Origin: CAVSWT01 sp963775245
Lineage (GTDB): Bacteria; Bacteroidota; Ignavibacteria; Ignavibacteriales; Ignavibacteriaceae
Reading direction: 5' to 3'
Assembly (NCBI GenBank): GCA_963775245.1
Contig: CAVZID010000001.1
Span: 20,079-84,078, forward strand
Length of the DNA stretch: 64,000 bases
Part shown: positions 48,172 through 57,485 of the stretch, in pieces
Layout of the letters: each line of letters starts with the position of its first letter
Position numbering within the stretch: position 1 is the first letter of the stretch
Translations under genes and position numbers: made by a program
The notes under the pieces: model-generated
What the model saw: only the letters and a program-made list of their open reading frames with translations
Databases searched by the model: none
Told to the model about the DNA's origin: nothing

Positions 48172-48732
48172 TTGAAAAGAATTAGTGTGTTTTGCGGATC
48201 CAATCTTGGCAAAAACGGAGCTTTTAAATCTGCAGCAACAGAGCTTGCAAATGTTTTTGTCAAAAATAATTTAACTCTTGTTTACGGCGGCGGACGCCTG
48301 GGCTTAATGGGTGAGATCGCAGATCAAATGCTGCAATTAAAGGGAAAAATAATCGGTGTTATTCCTAAAGCTCTGGTTGAAAAAGAAAGAGCTCATTTAG
48401 GTATTTCCGATTTAAGAATTGTTAATTCGATGCATGAAAGAAAGGCATTGATGGCAGAATTGTCCGATGGTTTTATAGCCATGCCAGGAGGAGCAGGTAC
48501 GCTGGATGAATTTTTTGAAATGTGGACCTGGGCACAAATTGGGCTTCATAAAAAGCCATGTGCTATATTAAATATTGAAAATTATTTTAATCACTTAATT
48601 ACTTTTCTAAACCATGCTGTTGATGAAAAATTTGTATTCCCTGTTTTCAGAGAAATGATTTTAATAGAAAATGATCCGTCAGTATTAATTGATAAAATGA
48701 AAAATTATAAAGCGCCTGACAGAACAATATAA
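48172..48732 (+). CDS. LOG-family protein (TIGR00730 Rossmann-fold; nucleotide 5'-monophosphate phosphoribohydrolase)
   Basis: The start is best placed at the TTG at 48172, because AGGGAG lies six bases before it and the protein then begins MKRISVFCGSNLG, as in the family. An upstream in-frame ATG at 48157 lacks a ribosome site. Motifs are LVYGGGRLGLMGEIADQ, MHERKALMAELSDGFIAMPG and GGAGTLDEFFEMWTWAQIG (PGGxGTLDE). The enzyme releases free base from nucleoside 5'-monophosphates. It is monocistronic and converges on the tag gene. Length about 186 residues. Confidence 0.93.
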   Translation: MKRISVFCGSNLGKNGAFKSAATELANVFVKNNLTLVYGGGRLGLMGEIADQMLQLKGKIIGVIPKALVEKERAHLGISDLRIVNSMHERKALMAELSDGFIAMPGGAGTLDEFFEMWTWAQIGLHKKPCAILNIENYFNHLITFLNHAVDEKFVFPVFREMILIENDPSVLIDKMKNYKAPDRTI

Positions 48733-48740
48733 TTTCAATT

Positions 48741-49319
48741 TTACTTTTTAATTTTTTTGTGCTTGAAGCAGCCTTCAACATGGTCATTAACCATTCCTAC
48801 TGCCTGCATATAAGCATAACATATTGTTGATCCAACAAATTTAAATCCTCTCTTTTTCAAATCTTTACTCATCTCATCTGATTCTTTTGTTTTTGCAGGG
48901 ACTTCTTTTAGATTTTTAAACGAATTTATTTTGGGTTTTCCGCCAACAAATTGCCAAATGTATTTATCAAAGCTTCCAAATTCTTTCTGCACCTCTAAAA
49001 ATGATTTTGCATTTTGTATGGCTGCATTAATTTTTAGTTTGTTTCTAATGATACCGGGATCATTTAAGAGCTTTTCAATTTTAGCCGGTTTGTACTTCGA
49101 GATTTTTATAGCCTCAAAATTATCAAATGCTTTACGATAATTTTCTCTTTTTCTTAAAATTGTAATCCAGCTTAAGCCGGCTTGTACACCTTCCAAAATT
49201 AACATTTCAAAAAGTTTTCTGTCATCATGGACCGGAACTCCCTATTCTTTATCATGATATTCAATATACAACGGGTCATTTGTCGCCCAGCCGCACCTGG
49301 TTTTTTGTTTTTTATTCAT
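48741..49319 (-). pseudogene. tag: DNA-3-methyladenine glycosylase I with an in-frame amber codon
   Basis: From ATG 49319 the frame reads MNKKQKTRCGWATNDPLYIE, YHDKE, then TAG at 49242-49244 where TGG (W) is expected, then GVPVHDDRKLFEMLILEGVQ. It goes on through AGLSWITILRKRENYRKAFD to a normal end at 48741. The frame is unbroken and all else is intact: the cysteine and histidine zinc ligands (RCGWA, YHD), and GFKFVGSTICYAYMQAVGMV. Tag removes 3-methyladenine from DNA. The lesion is one base. It could be a read error, a true nonsense mutation, or readthrough, the last being unlikely. Confidence 0.88.
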
Positions 49320-49545
49320 TTTAGATTTTAATTATTGAAAAAAATATTTTTTTTGAGTGGCCTATTTTATTAAAAATTCATAAAATCTTTTGTATTTTAT
49401 GTTGCTTGTATATGTTTTTTATTTTCGTATTTATAATTCTTATCTAAACGGCTTAATAATATTTTAGAATTCTAACTTCGCTTAAAGATAATTTTCAAAC
49501 TTAAAAAATAATTTAGTTTTTACAATAATTTATTCTTGTTAAACG

Positions 49546-52500
49546 TTGAGCAATTTAATTAAGCTAAAAAATTTATTTTATCTCAGTCTGATAATTTTCT
49601 TAATAATCTTCAGTGCCGGGCAAAATTTTCTTTTTGCAGATGAAGGCGATTTTAAGTTTGATAAAATTTCAACCGATGACGGGCTTTCTCAAAGTACCGT
49701 ATTTTGCATAACCCAAGACAGTAAAGGATTTATCTGGATTGGTACTCAAGGCGGATTAAATAAATACGACGGCTACAGCTTTACTGTTTACAAATACAAT
49801 CCATTTGATTCAACTTCTCTTTCAGACAATTGGGTACAAGCTATCATCGAAGATACTTCGGGAAATTTATGGATTGGCACTCATAGCAGCGGAATATTTT
49901 ATTTTGATAGAGACAAAAATACTTTTACTGGTTACCGGAATAATGCTTACAATAAAAACAGCCTAGTTAACAACCGTGTGTGGGCTCTCTACCAGGATAA
50001 AGATGGTTATTTATGGATCGGAACAAGCGGCGGGTTAGATAAGTTTGATATTAAAAATAAAAAGTTCACTCATTTTACTCATGACCCTAAAAACTCAAAT
50101 AGCTTAAGCCAGAATGCAGTTAATGCCATTTATGAAGACAAAGGCAGCATTATGTGGCTGGGAACCTGGGGCGGCGGGCTTGTAAGATTTGATCGTTATA
50201 AAAATACTTTCAAAAATTATATGTTCAAAAGCGGAAACATATATCATCATGACTCAAGAATTAAGGCAATTATAGAAGATAGAATTGACGGCCAATTATG
50301 GCTTGGCTCAATTAGGGAAGGATTAATCCGTTTTAATAAAAAAGATGGGTCCTATATTCAGTACCTGCACGACAAAAATGATAACTCAACTATTTGTCAA
50401 AGTTCTATTATATCTTTAGCTCAAGATAGAAACGGTAAAATTTGGGCAGGCACTTATGATGGCGGAGTTAGCAGGTTTAACAGGAAAACTCAAACCTTCA
50501 CTAACTTTCATCATAATCCTAAAAAAACATCAACCATAAGTGATAATTGGGTTCAGGCATTATTCGAAGACCGCTCCGGTGTTTTGTGGCTCGGGACATC
50601 TGATGGAGTGAATAAATATATTGCTAGTAAACAAAATTTCAAAAACATACAAAACAATCCAAATGATCCAAATAGTATTGTTTCAAATGATATAAATTCT
50701 GTTTACGAAGCAAAGAACGGAATTATCTGGATTGGAACCTGGAACAGCGGGTTAGTTAAATATGACCGCGAAAAGAATACATTCAAAACTTACCAGAACA
50801 TTCCATATAATTATCACAGCCTATCAAGTGATATTGTATTAAAAACCATGGAAGATGATAAAGGAAATTTTTGGGTTGCAACTGCGGCTGGGTTAGACAA
50901 GTTTGATAGAGCAAAAGGAACTTTCCAAAATTATTATTATTCGGCAAATGATCCTCAAAGTTTAAGCTTTAATAATATTTCTGCAATCTTTCAAGACAGT
51001 TTTGGAATATTTTGGATTGGGACCTGGGGCGGCGGGTTAAACCGGAAAGAACAAAACGCAGATAAATTTATTCATTATAATTACATCCCTTCGGATTCAA
51101 CAAGCATTAGCGACGAACTCATAACATGCTTTTACGAAGATCGCGAGAAAAATCTTTATATTGGAACCAATGCTGGAGGGCTAAATCTATACTTAAGAAA
51201 TATTGATAAATTTAGAAGATACGAATACAACCCCGACAATAAATTTTCCATAAGCAGCAATACTATAAATTGTATTTATGAGGATAAAGATGGAATGATG
51301 TGGATTGGTACATTAGGCGGAGGATTAAATCAATTCGACAAAAAGAATAATAAGTTTTACCATTACAGCGAATTACAAGGACTGCCAAACAACTCAATAT
51401 TTGGAATTATCGAAGATGATAATAGAAATTTATGGTTAAGCACAGCAAAAGGCCTTTCCAAATTTAACCTTGATGAAAAAAAGTTTATTAACTTTGATGT
51501 TAAGGATGGAATTGGCAGCCAGGAATTCAGCTTAGCCGCAGCAAGGCTAAAGAATGGGAATATTATACTTGGTGGAAATACTGGATTAACAATTTTCAAT
51601 CCTGATAGTATTCATGTAAACAATTTTGATTCCCCACTTATAATTAAATCATTTAAAATTTTTGATAAAGAGATAAAACTCAATCAAGAAATTACAGATG
51701 TCAAATCAATTGAATTAAACTATAATCAAAATGTTTTTTCAATTGAATATGCAGCCTTGGATTATATTAGGCCCGATAAAATTCAATACCAATATATGCT
51801 GGATGGATTTGATAAAGATTGGATAAATGCAGGTAGTAGAAGAGTTGCATACTATACGAACCTTGATGCAGGTAAATATAAATTTAGAGTGAGAGCAAGC
51901 AATGGTGTAAATGGCTGGATTGAAAAAACAACTCCTTTAAATATACGAGTCATCCCACCTTTTTGGCTGACATGGTGGTTCATTACATTGAGCATACTAT
52001 TAATTATTGCAATAGTGTTAATGATATTCCGTTATAGATTAAATAGACTACTTGAAATGGAAAGATTGCGTACCCGTATTGCAGCGGATTTACATGATGA
52101 AATTGCTTCAAACTTAAGCAGCATTGCAATGTTCAGTAAAATTATACAGGATGAATCGAATAGCTTTACTAAAATATCTGCAGCCATGCCACAGCTTCTT
52201 GATAGAATTATTTCACTTTCTCAGGAATCTGTTGTAGCAATTCGTGATATAATTTGGGCAATTGACCCCAAAACAGAAACAATTTATAATCTTTTATTAA
52301 GAATAAGAGATAACTGCATAAGCACATGTAGAGCAAAAAGTATTTCATTTAAGTTTATTTTGCCTGAAAAAGAATTACTACCGTCAGAAAATCTTTCACC
52401 GGAACAGCGTAAAAATTTATGGCTGCTGTTAAAAGAAGGAATAAATAATGCAGTGAAGCATTCACAGGCAACAGAGATTTCGTTAGCAGTAACCTACAAT

Positions 52501-52677
52501 GGCGGCCATCTTAAAGTTATTATTAAAGACAATGGTGTAGGTTATGACACTTCAACCCATTACGAAGGGAAAGGATTGACTACAATGAAAAAAAGAGTAG
52601 AAGACCTTCGCGGCAAACTGGATGTAATTTCAAAATTGAATGAAGGAACTATCATAACTATTATACTTGACTTGTAA
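49546..52677 (+). CDS. two-component regulator propeller histidine kinase
   Basis: The 1,043-residue protein starts at a TTG (49546) with a signal peptide (FYLSLIIFLIIFSAGQNFLFA). It has fourteen or so Reg_prop repeats with 'DGLSQSTVFCITQDSKGFIW' and 'WIGT.GGLNKYD'. A Y_Y_Y domain (about 715-790) follows, with a membrane helix (about 800-825, ITLSILLIIAIVLMIF). The HisKA_3 domain has the phospho-acceptor His850 in AADLHDEIASNLSSIA. HATPase_c follows, with NAVKHSQATEIS and DNGVGYD. It is an inside-out type sensor of a periplasmic signal, probably a glycan. The response regulator lies 86 bases downstream and is the likely partner. Confidence 0.95.
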   Translation: MSNLIKLKNLFYLSLIIFLIIFSAGQNFLFADEGDFKFDKISTDDGLSQSTVFCITQDSKGFIWIGTQGGLNKYDGYSFTVYKYNPFDSTSLSDNWVQAIIEDTSGNLWIGTHSSGIFYFDRDKNTFTGYRNNAYNKNSLVNNRVWALYQDKDGYLWIGTSGGLDKFDIKNKKFTHFTHDPKNSNSLSQNAVNAIYEDKGSIMWLGTWGGGLVRFDRYKNTFKNYMFKSGNIYHHDSRIKAIIEDRIDGQLWLGSIREGLIRFNKKDGSYIQYLHDKNDNSTICQSSIISLAQDRNGKIWAGTYDGGVSRFNRKTQTFTNFHHNPKKTSTISDNWVQALFEDRSGVLWLGTSDGVNKYIASKQNFKNIQNNPNDPNSIVSNDINSVYEAKNGIIWIGTWNSGLVKYDREKNTFKTYQNIPYNYHSLSSDIVLKTMEDDKGNFWVATAAGLDKFDRAKGTFQNYYYSANDPQSLSFNNISAIFQDSFGIFWIGTWGGGLNRKEQNADKFIHYNYIPSDSTSISDELITCFYEDREKNLYIGTNAGGLNLYLRNIDKFRRYEYNPDNKFSISSNTINCIYEDKDGMMWIGTLGGGLNQFDKKNNKFYHYSELQGLPNNSIFGIIEDDNRNLWLSTAKGLSKFNLDEKKFINFDVKDGIGSQEFSLAAARLKNGNIILGGNTGLTIFNPDSIHVNNFDSPLIIKSFKIFDKEIKLNQEITDVKSIELNYNQNVFSIEYAALDYIRPDKIQYQYMLDGFDKDWINAGSRRVAYYTNLDAGKYKFRVRASNGVNGWIEKTTPLNIRVIPPFWLTWWFITLSILLIIAIVLMIFRYRLNRLLEMERLRTRIAADLHDEIASNLSSIAMFSKIIQDESNSFTKISAAMPQLLDRIISLSQESVVAIRDIIWAIDPKTETIYNLLLRIRDNCISTCRAKSISFKFILPEKELLPSENLSPEQRKNLWLLLKEGINNAVKHSQATEISLAVTYNGGHLKVIIKDNGVGYDTSTHYEGKGLTTMKKRVEDLRGKLDVISKLNEGTIITIILDL

Positions 52678-52763
52678 TTATAGAACAAATGAACTATTGC
52701 TGAAGGATTATATTATATTAATTTTTAAGGTGTGTCATTATCGAAAATAAGAACAAAAATAAA

Positions 52764-53408
52764 ATGCCAATAGCCGTAGCAATTGTCGATGACAATAAAG
52801 ATTTAAGAATGGGAACTGCTTATGTTCTCAGTTCTTCACCTTCATTTAAGGTGGTCGGTACTTATGAAACTGCAGAAGGATTAGTTGAATCTTTTGATGA
52901 TATTGTTCCTGATGTTGTATTAATGGATATCGAGCTTCCTGGAATGAATGGTATTGAAGCTACCGATATTTTAAAAAAGCAGCACCCTCATGTACAAATA
53001 GTGATACTTTCCGTTTTTGAAGATGATGAAAATGTATTTCAAGCTATTTGCGCTGGTGCCTGCGGATACGTTGCAAAGCCTGTAATGCCGGCCCAAGTAA
53101 CAGACATGGTAGAACAAGCCTTCGGCGGCGCATCCCCTATGTCGCCCCACATAGCAAGAAAAGTTCTAGAAATGTTCAAACATCATATACCTCCTCCAAA
53201 AGCGGATTACAATCTAACAGAACGTGAGCTTGAAGTTCTTGATTACCTTACCAGAGGATATGATAATAAAATGATTGCTGAAAAATTATTTTTAAGCACG
53301 TATACAGTTCGTGCCCATATACGAAATATATATGATAAGCTTCATGTTCATTCCAAATCTCAGGCAGTTGCCAAAGCATTGAAAGAAAGAGTGACTTTTA
53401 AAAAATAA
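52764..53408 (+). CDS. NarL/FixJ-type response regulator
   Basis: The 214-residue protein has a receiver domain with D55 in DVVLMDIELPG (acid pocket VDDNK), and T/S and K in ILSVFEDDE and GYVAKPV. A LuxR-type helix-turn-helix (NLTERELEVLDYLTRGYDNK, then AEKLFLSTYTVRAHIRNIYD) is at the C-terminus. It is the output partner of the propeller kinase. AAGG at 52727-52730 stands upstream, but the ATG at 52764 has only an A-rich leader. Targets are unknown. Confidence 0.95.
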   Translation: MPIAVAIVDDNKDLRMGTAYVLSSSPSFKVVGTYETAEGLVESFDDIVPDVVLMDIELPGMNGIEATDILKKQHPHVQIVILSVFEDDENVFQAICAGACGYVAKPVMPAQVTDMVEQAFGGASPMSPHIARKVLEMFKHHIPPPKADYNLTERELEVLDYLTRGYDNKMIAEKLFLSTYTVRAHIRNIYDKLHVHSKSQAVAKALKERVTFKK

Positions 53409-53643
53409 AATTTTTTTTAATTAAGATTCCTCCCCATATAGTCCATTTTATCTATTAAAAATATAAAAATCTCTAAAAGCTATTAAAAAAATAGTACAGT
53501 CAATCTATTTCTAAGCGACTTTTCACTTCGTAATTTTGAGCATCCAAAAAATTCTTTTCCAGGCGCTGATTTATACAATATCAGTAGATAAATAATAAAT
53601 CACCACAAGTGATTATTGCAAAAAAATAATAAGGACTGTAGCC
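53409..53643. other. intergenic region with a small hairpin
   Basis: About 235 AT-rich bases lie between the response regulator and the 47-codon gene. AATCAC-CACAA-GTGATT forms a 6-bp stem near 53600. I see no gene. Confidence 0.4.
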
Positions 53644-53787
53644 ATGTATGAGTTAAGAAAAGCATTTAGAATAGAGGAGATTGAAAAAACAAAAAAAGAA
53701 TTCAAGACATTGAAGCACACTTTAATATGGTATGGTTTAGGCGCTATAACTTATACCATTCTAGCCTTAATTTATTTTAACAAGTAA
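53644..53787 (+). CDS. small single-pass membrane protein, 47 aa
   Basis: This short frame starts at ATG 53644, preceded by AAGGA, and ends at 53787. It reads MYELRKAFRIEEIEKTKKEF, then KTLKHTLIWYGLGAITYTIL and ALIYFNK. A charged helix of about 25 residues precedes a membrane helix. I do not recognise the family. It lies 22 bases before the cytochrome gene and may be translated with it. A good ribosome site and typical codon use support it. Confidence 0.7.
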   Translation: MYELRKAFRIEEIEKTKKEFKTLKHTLIWYGLGAITYTILALIYFNK

Positions 53788-53809
53788 CAATATTTTTTTA
53801 GGATTTTAT

Positions 53810-54831
53810 ATGAAAAAACTTTTAAAAGTTCTTGGCATTGTTGTATCCGTAATAATTATCGGACTGATAGCGGCACTAATTTATTTTAATAACACTTACC
53901 CCAAAGTTAGTCCGCCATCCAAAATTCAAATAACATCAACGCCCGAAAAAATAGCTAGAGGAGAGTACCTGGCTAAACACGTTACAATTTGTATGGATTG
54001 TCATTCAACAAGAGATTGGACGAATGTTTGCCGGGCCTATTGTTAAAGGATACAGAAGGAAAGGGTGGAGATAAATTTGATGAATCAATTGGATTTCCGG
54101 GAACCATTTACGCAAAAAATATTACTCCCGCTGCCTTAGGTAATTGGACAGACGGAGAATTGGTAAGGGCAATAACAATGGGAATAAATAAAAAAGAAGA
54201 AGCACTTTTTCCCATGATGCCATATATGAATTTTAATCATCTTTCACAGTATGATTTGGAATCGATTATCTCGTACATTAAAACTTTAAAGCCGATTAAA
54301 AATGAGGTCCCGGATTCCAAAATAAATTTCCCGGTTAATTTGATTATTAAAACTTTGCCTCTGCAAACATACAAAGCGCCACAGCCTGTTGATAAGAGTA
54401 ATCCAAGAGAATATGGGAAATACTTAGTTACCATTGCTTCATGTGCTGATTGTCATACACCAACCGACAAAGGTGCCCCGATAAAGGGAATGGAATTCGC
54501 TGGCGGCCATGAATGGAATTTGCCAAGCGGTGTTTTAAGAACTGCTAATATCACTCCAGATATGGAAACCGGGATTGGTTCATGGACAAAGGAAATTTTT
54601 ATTGCCCGTTTTAAATCATTTGCTTCCGATAGCGCAAAACATATTCCGGCAAATGCTTATAAAGAATTTAATACGGTTATGCCCTGGACTCTTTTTGCAG
54701 GTATGACAGAAGAAGACCTCGGTGACATTTATGAATATCTAAGAACAATAAAACCAATAAATCATAGAGTTGAAAAATTTTCTCCTGTTAAAAATCAATT
54801 TGCAAATTCAAAAAACGGTGAAATAGAATAA
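53810..54831 (+). CDS. membrane-bound di-haem cytochrome c, frameshifted
   Basis: From ATG 53810 a membrane helix (VLGIVVSVIIIGLIAALIYF) is followed by a first haem site, ICMDCHSTRDW (C61, C64, H65). Two indels, near 54024 and 54050, then shift frame; the restored order is TKFAGPIVKG then TEGKGGDKFDESIGFPGTIY. The second haem motif, ASCADCHTPTDKG, lies in the last frame, with AGGHEWNLPSGVLRTANITP. This is the layout of the alcohol-dehydrogenase-type cytochrome c subunit family. It would carry electrons in the periplasm. The restored length is about 340 residues. Neighbour PPK2 is separate, after a terminator. Confidence 0.87.
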
Positions 54832-54853
54832 AATAAAAACATAATATTTTTCC

Positions 54854-54905
54854 AGGGATAGTTAATTATAGAATATATATTTTATAATTTAATTATCCCT
54901 TTTTT
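54854..54905 (+). terminator. terminator of the cytochrome gene
   Basis: AGGGATA and TATCCCT-like arms (AGGGATAGTTAAT and ATTATCCCT) form an imperfect stem over an AT-rich loop, followed by TTTTTT. The element lies 23 bases after the stop codon. Confidence 0.7.
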
Positions 54906-54921
54906 ATTTTACAGGAGCGCT

Positions 54922-55785
54922 ATGTACTACGAACAATTTTTTGCAAAGCCTAATTCCAAAATTATCCTTTCAGAAATTCCAACTGAATTTGATACGGATT
55001 CAATTGATAAAAAAGAATCTAAAAAACTTGTAAAGAAAAACATTAAAAAACTAACCGAGCTTCAAGCAAAACTTTATGCAGATGATAAATATTCGATGCT
55101 GATAATTTTTCAGGCGATGGACGCTGCCGGCAAAGATGGAACCATAAAGCATGTAATGAGCGGCCTTAATCCGCAAGGCACTCAAGTTTCAAGTTTCAAG
55201 CAGCCGTCTGCGGAAGAGTTAGATCATTCATTCTTATGGCGAATAAATAAAGCTTTACCCGAAAGAGGAAGAATTGGAATTTTTAACCGCTCGCATTATG
55301 AAGATGTTTTGGTGGTTAGAGTACATGATTATATACAATATCAAAAAATTCCAAAAGAGCTGGTCAGTAAAAACATCTGGCAAAGACGATTCAATGAGAT
55401 AAATAATTTTGAGAAATATCTCTATGATAACGGAACCGTTATTTTGAAATTCTTTTTACATGTATCAAAGGAAGAACAAAGGAAAAGATTTTTAGCAAGA
55501 ATAGATGATACTTCAAAAAACTGGAAGTTCTCTGAAAGCGATGTTAAAGAAAGAAATTTTTGGGATGACTATCAAAAGTGTTATCAAGAAGCTATTTCAG
55601 CAACAAGTAAAAAACATGCGCCATGGTTTATTATCCCGGCGGATCAAAAGTGGTTTATGCGCCTTGCAGTTTCAGATATTATTACAGAAACTATGAAAGG
55701 ACTTGACATCGACTATCCAAAATTATCTAAAGAGCATTTGGATAATCTTGAAAAGTACAAAAAGATTTTATCTGAAGAAGGATAA
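54922..55785 (+). CDS. polyphosphate kinase 2 family protein
   Basis: The 287-residue protein has the class I PPK2 motifs: Walker A 'FQAMDAAGKDGTIKHV' (about 63-78), the lid-type 'SFKQPSAEELDHSFLWRINK', Walker B 'IGIFNRSHYEDVLVVRVH', and HAPWFIIPADQKWFMRL at the end. It transfers phosphate from polyphosphate to nucleoside mono- or diphosphates, or the reverse. Start ATG 54922 has AGGAG nearby (CAGGAGCGCT). It stands alone between two terminators. Confidence 0.95.
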   Translation: MYYEQFFAKPNSKIILSEIPTEFDTDSIDKKESKKLVKKNIKKLTELQAKLYADDKYSMLIIFQAMDAAGKDGTIKHVMSGLNPQGTQVSSFKQPSAEELDHSFLWRINKALPERGRIGIFNRSHYEDVLVVRVHDYIQYQKIPKELVSKNIWQRRFNEINNFEKYLYDNGTVILKFFLHVSKEEQRKRFLARIDDTSKNWKFSESDVKERNFWDDYQKCYQEAISATSKKHAPWFIIPADQKWFMRLAVSDIITETMKGLDIDYPKLSKEHLDNLEKYKKILSEEG

Positions 55786-55808
55786 AAATGTTAAATTGAG
55801 GTGCAAAC

Positions 55809-55844
55809 AAGTGAGGCTCATCTTTGAAGTGAACCTCACTTTTA
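55809..55844. terminator. bidirectional terminator between PPK2 and DUF2892
   Basis: AAGTGAGGCTCA (55809-55820) pairs with TGAACCTCACTT (55830-55841), with one mismatch, and is followed by TTTAT. It lies between the two converging genes. Confidence 0.7.
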
Positions 55845-55865
55845 TACTGCGCTAAATTCAAAAAA

Positions 55866-56073
55866 TTAAACCTTTACTTTTTTTACATCAACTTTTTTTT
55901 CAGTCGAAAGCCCTAATAACAAGTATAAAGGGCAGGTTCCCATAAATGCAGTTGCTAATGGAATGATCAGCAATTAAACCCAACCAGTTTTGTGCAATAA
56001 TGCCCCAAACTGCAATTAAAACTCCTAAAACAATTCTGACTATCTTATCTGCAGAACCAACATTTTTTTTCAT
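55866..56073 (-). CDS. DUF2892 (YgaP-type) membrane protein, frameshifted
   Basis: From ATG 56073 the frame reads MKKNVGSADKIVRIVLGVLI, then AVWGIIAQNWLGLIA. One extra G shifts it. The next frame completes IIPLATAFMGTCPLYLLLGL and STEKKVDVKKVKV. The sequence NVG..D...R...G...I with a second helix ending in 'T..CPLY...G.ST' is the DUF2892 inner-membrane pattern. The restored length is 68 residues. It converges on PPK2 through a terminator. Family members accompany rhodanese or sulfur proteins elsewhere. Confidence 0.85.
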
Positions 56074-56189
56074 TTTCCACCTCTTGAAAAAGATATTAAA
56101 ATAAATACAGACATATGATTCAAAGTAAGATGAAAGGATTCAAAGTAAATTTAGAAATGAATAATTAGAGATAGGATTTATTTATTAAT

Positions 56190-57086
56190 TCAGCAGTCTT
56201 CTTTCATATAACATTCTTCATCTTCCAATTCAACTTCAACCGTTACATGTTCAATTGACATATCTTTAAACGACTCTCTTATCTTACGTTTAATCTCAAT
56301 TATCTCATCCATGTTTTTTACATTTTCAACAACAACATGAATTGACAAAACGTGATGTTCCCCATCCTGCGACCAGATATGTGCGTGATGTGTTGATTTA
56401 ACTTTATCGATTGATTTAATTTTGTTATCAATCTCCTTAATATTAATATCTTCAGGAACGCCCTGTAAAAATAAAAAAATTGTTTTCTTCAAATTTCTAA
56501 CTACATTAAACAGAACATAAAGAGTTATTAAAATTGAAAGGATGGGATCCAATATATGAATATCCTTTACAAGCAATACAACACTCACAATTAAAACAGC
56601 TACCCAACCTAAGACATCTTCAAGCAGGTGCCAGGTTACTACCCGTTCATTCATGCTTTTACCGCTTTTTAATTTGAGAACTGCGGCACCATTTATAATA
56701 ATTCCACCAATAGCAAAATAAAGCATTCCGCTTGCATTAGCGTGCTGCGGATTGAAAAGCCTGGGGATTGCTTCAAAAAGAATAAATGCGGAGCCGGTAA
56801 CCAGCACTATCCCATTTATTAATGCCCCTAATAATGAAAATCTTCTATAACCAAAAGTAAAAGTTTCATTGCTTTTTTGTTTAGATTTATTTTGAAGAAA
56901 CCAGGCAAGCCCAAGTGAAAGGCTGTCGCCTAAATCATGCAAAGCATCTGAAAGAATTGCGGTACTGTTTGTCCAGAATCCACCCCACACTTCTATTATT
57001 GTAAAAAAGATATTCAGAAAAAAAGCGGTTTTTATATTTGAAGTGCTTCTTTTATCCGAATCAATATGATTGTGATTATGAGCCAT
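56190..57086 (-). CDS. cation diffusion facilitator (CzcD-like)
   Basis: The 298-residue protein has a histidine-rich N-terminus (MAHNHNHID), six membrane helices, and the metal site pair D47 and D51 in ILSDALHDLGDSLSLGLAW with H and D in TWHLLEDVLGWVAVLIVSV. A cytoplasmic domain follows (SIDKVKSTHHAHIWSQDGEH), and the tail EDEECYMKEDC has acidic and cysteine residues that may bind metal. It exports Zn, Co or Cd in exchange for protons. It is the last gene after an ArsC-like gene (nine-base gap) and the response-regulator kinase. Confidence 0.93.
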   Translation of the reverse strand: MAHNHNHIDSDKRSTSNIKTAFFLNIFFTIIEVWGGFWTNSTAILSDALHDLGDSLSLGLAWFLQNKSKQKSNETFTFGYRRFSLLGALINGIVLVTGSAFILFEAIPRLFNPQHANASGMLYFAIGGIIINGAAVLKLKSGKSMNERVVTWHLLEDVLGWVAVLIVSVVLLVKDIHILDPILSILITLYVLFNVVRNLKKTIFLFLQGVPEDINIKEIDNKIKSIDKVKSTHHAHIWSQDGEHHVLSIHVVVENVKNMDEIIEIKRKIRESFKDMSIEHVTVEVELEDEECYMKEDC

Positions 57087-57095
57087 AAAATTCTT

Positions 57096-57446
57096 TTAAA
57101 AAAATTCCTTAATTCTTTCAGCCGGACGCGCAAGTATTGCTTTATCTCCTTTTTCAACAATTGGCCTTTGAACCAGATCAGGATTTGAAATCATTAAATC
57201 AATTAACCGTTCGTTTGAATAATTTTTATTTTTAATATCCAGTTCTTTATATGCCTTTTCATTCTTTCTTAATAATTCAACAGCAGCCAAGTTCATTTTT
57301 TTCAACAACGTTTTTAATTTAGATTTTGAAAATGGTTTTATATAGTAATTCACTTTGTCAAAGTCCACACCATTTTCGATTAGAATTTTGGATACGCTCC
57401 TGCAAGTTGTGCAAGTCGGCTTTTCATAAACAGTAATTTTTTGCAT
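57096..57446 (-). CDS. ArsC/Spx-family thiol protein (arsenate reductase-like)
   Basis: The 116-residue protein has the redox motif 'EKPTCTTCRSV' (C12, C15, R16) and the C-terminal 'QRPIVEKGDKAILARPAERI', with the arginine typical of ArsC, Spx and YffB proteins. Having CxxC rather than the single active Cys of ArsC points to the YffB/Spx side of the family. A role in arsenate reduction is therefore uncertain. It lies nine bases before the CDF gene and 39 bases after the kinase stop codon, all on the minus strand. Confidence 0.85.
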   Translation of the reverse strand: MQKITVYEKPTCTTCRSVSKILIENGVDFDKVNYYIKPFSKSKLKTLLKKMNLAAVELLRKNEKAYKELDIKNKNYSNERLIDLMISNPDLVQRPIVEKGDKAILARPAERIKEFF

Positions 57447-57485
57447 TACAATACGCCAAATAAAATTATTGATATGTAAATTTAA

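Noticed and set aside
52737..52739. ATT start codon for the response regulator, with AAGG six bases upstream
   Set aside because: ATT starts are very rare and the ATG at 52764 gives a normal receiver-domain start; the A-rich leader is usual in this group.
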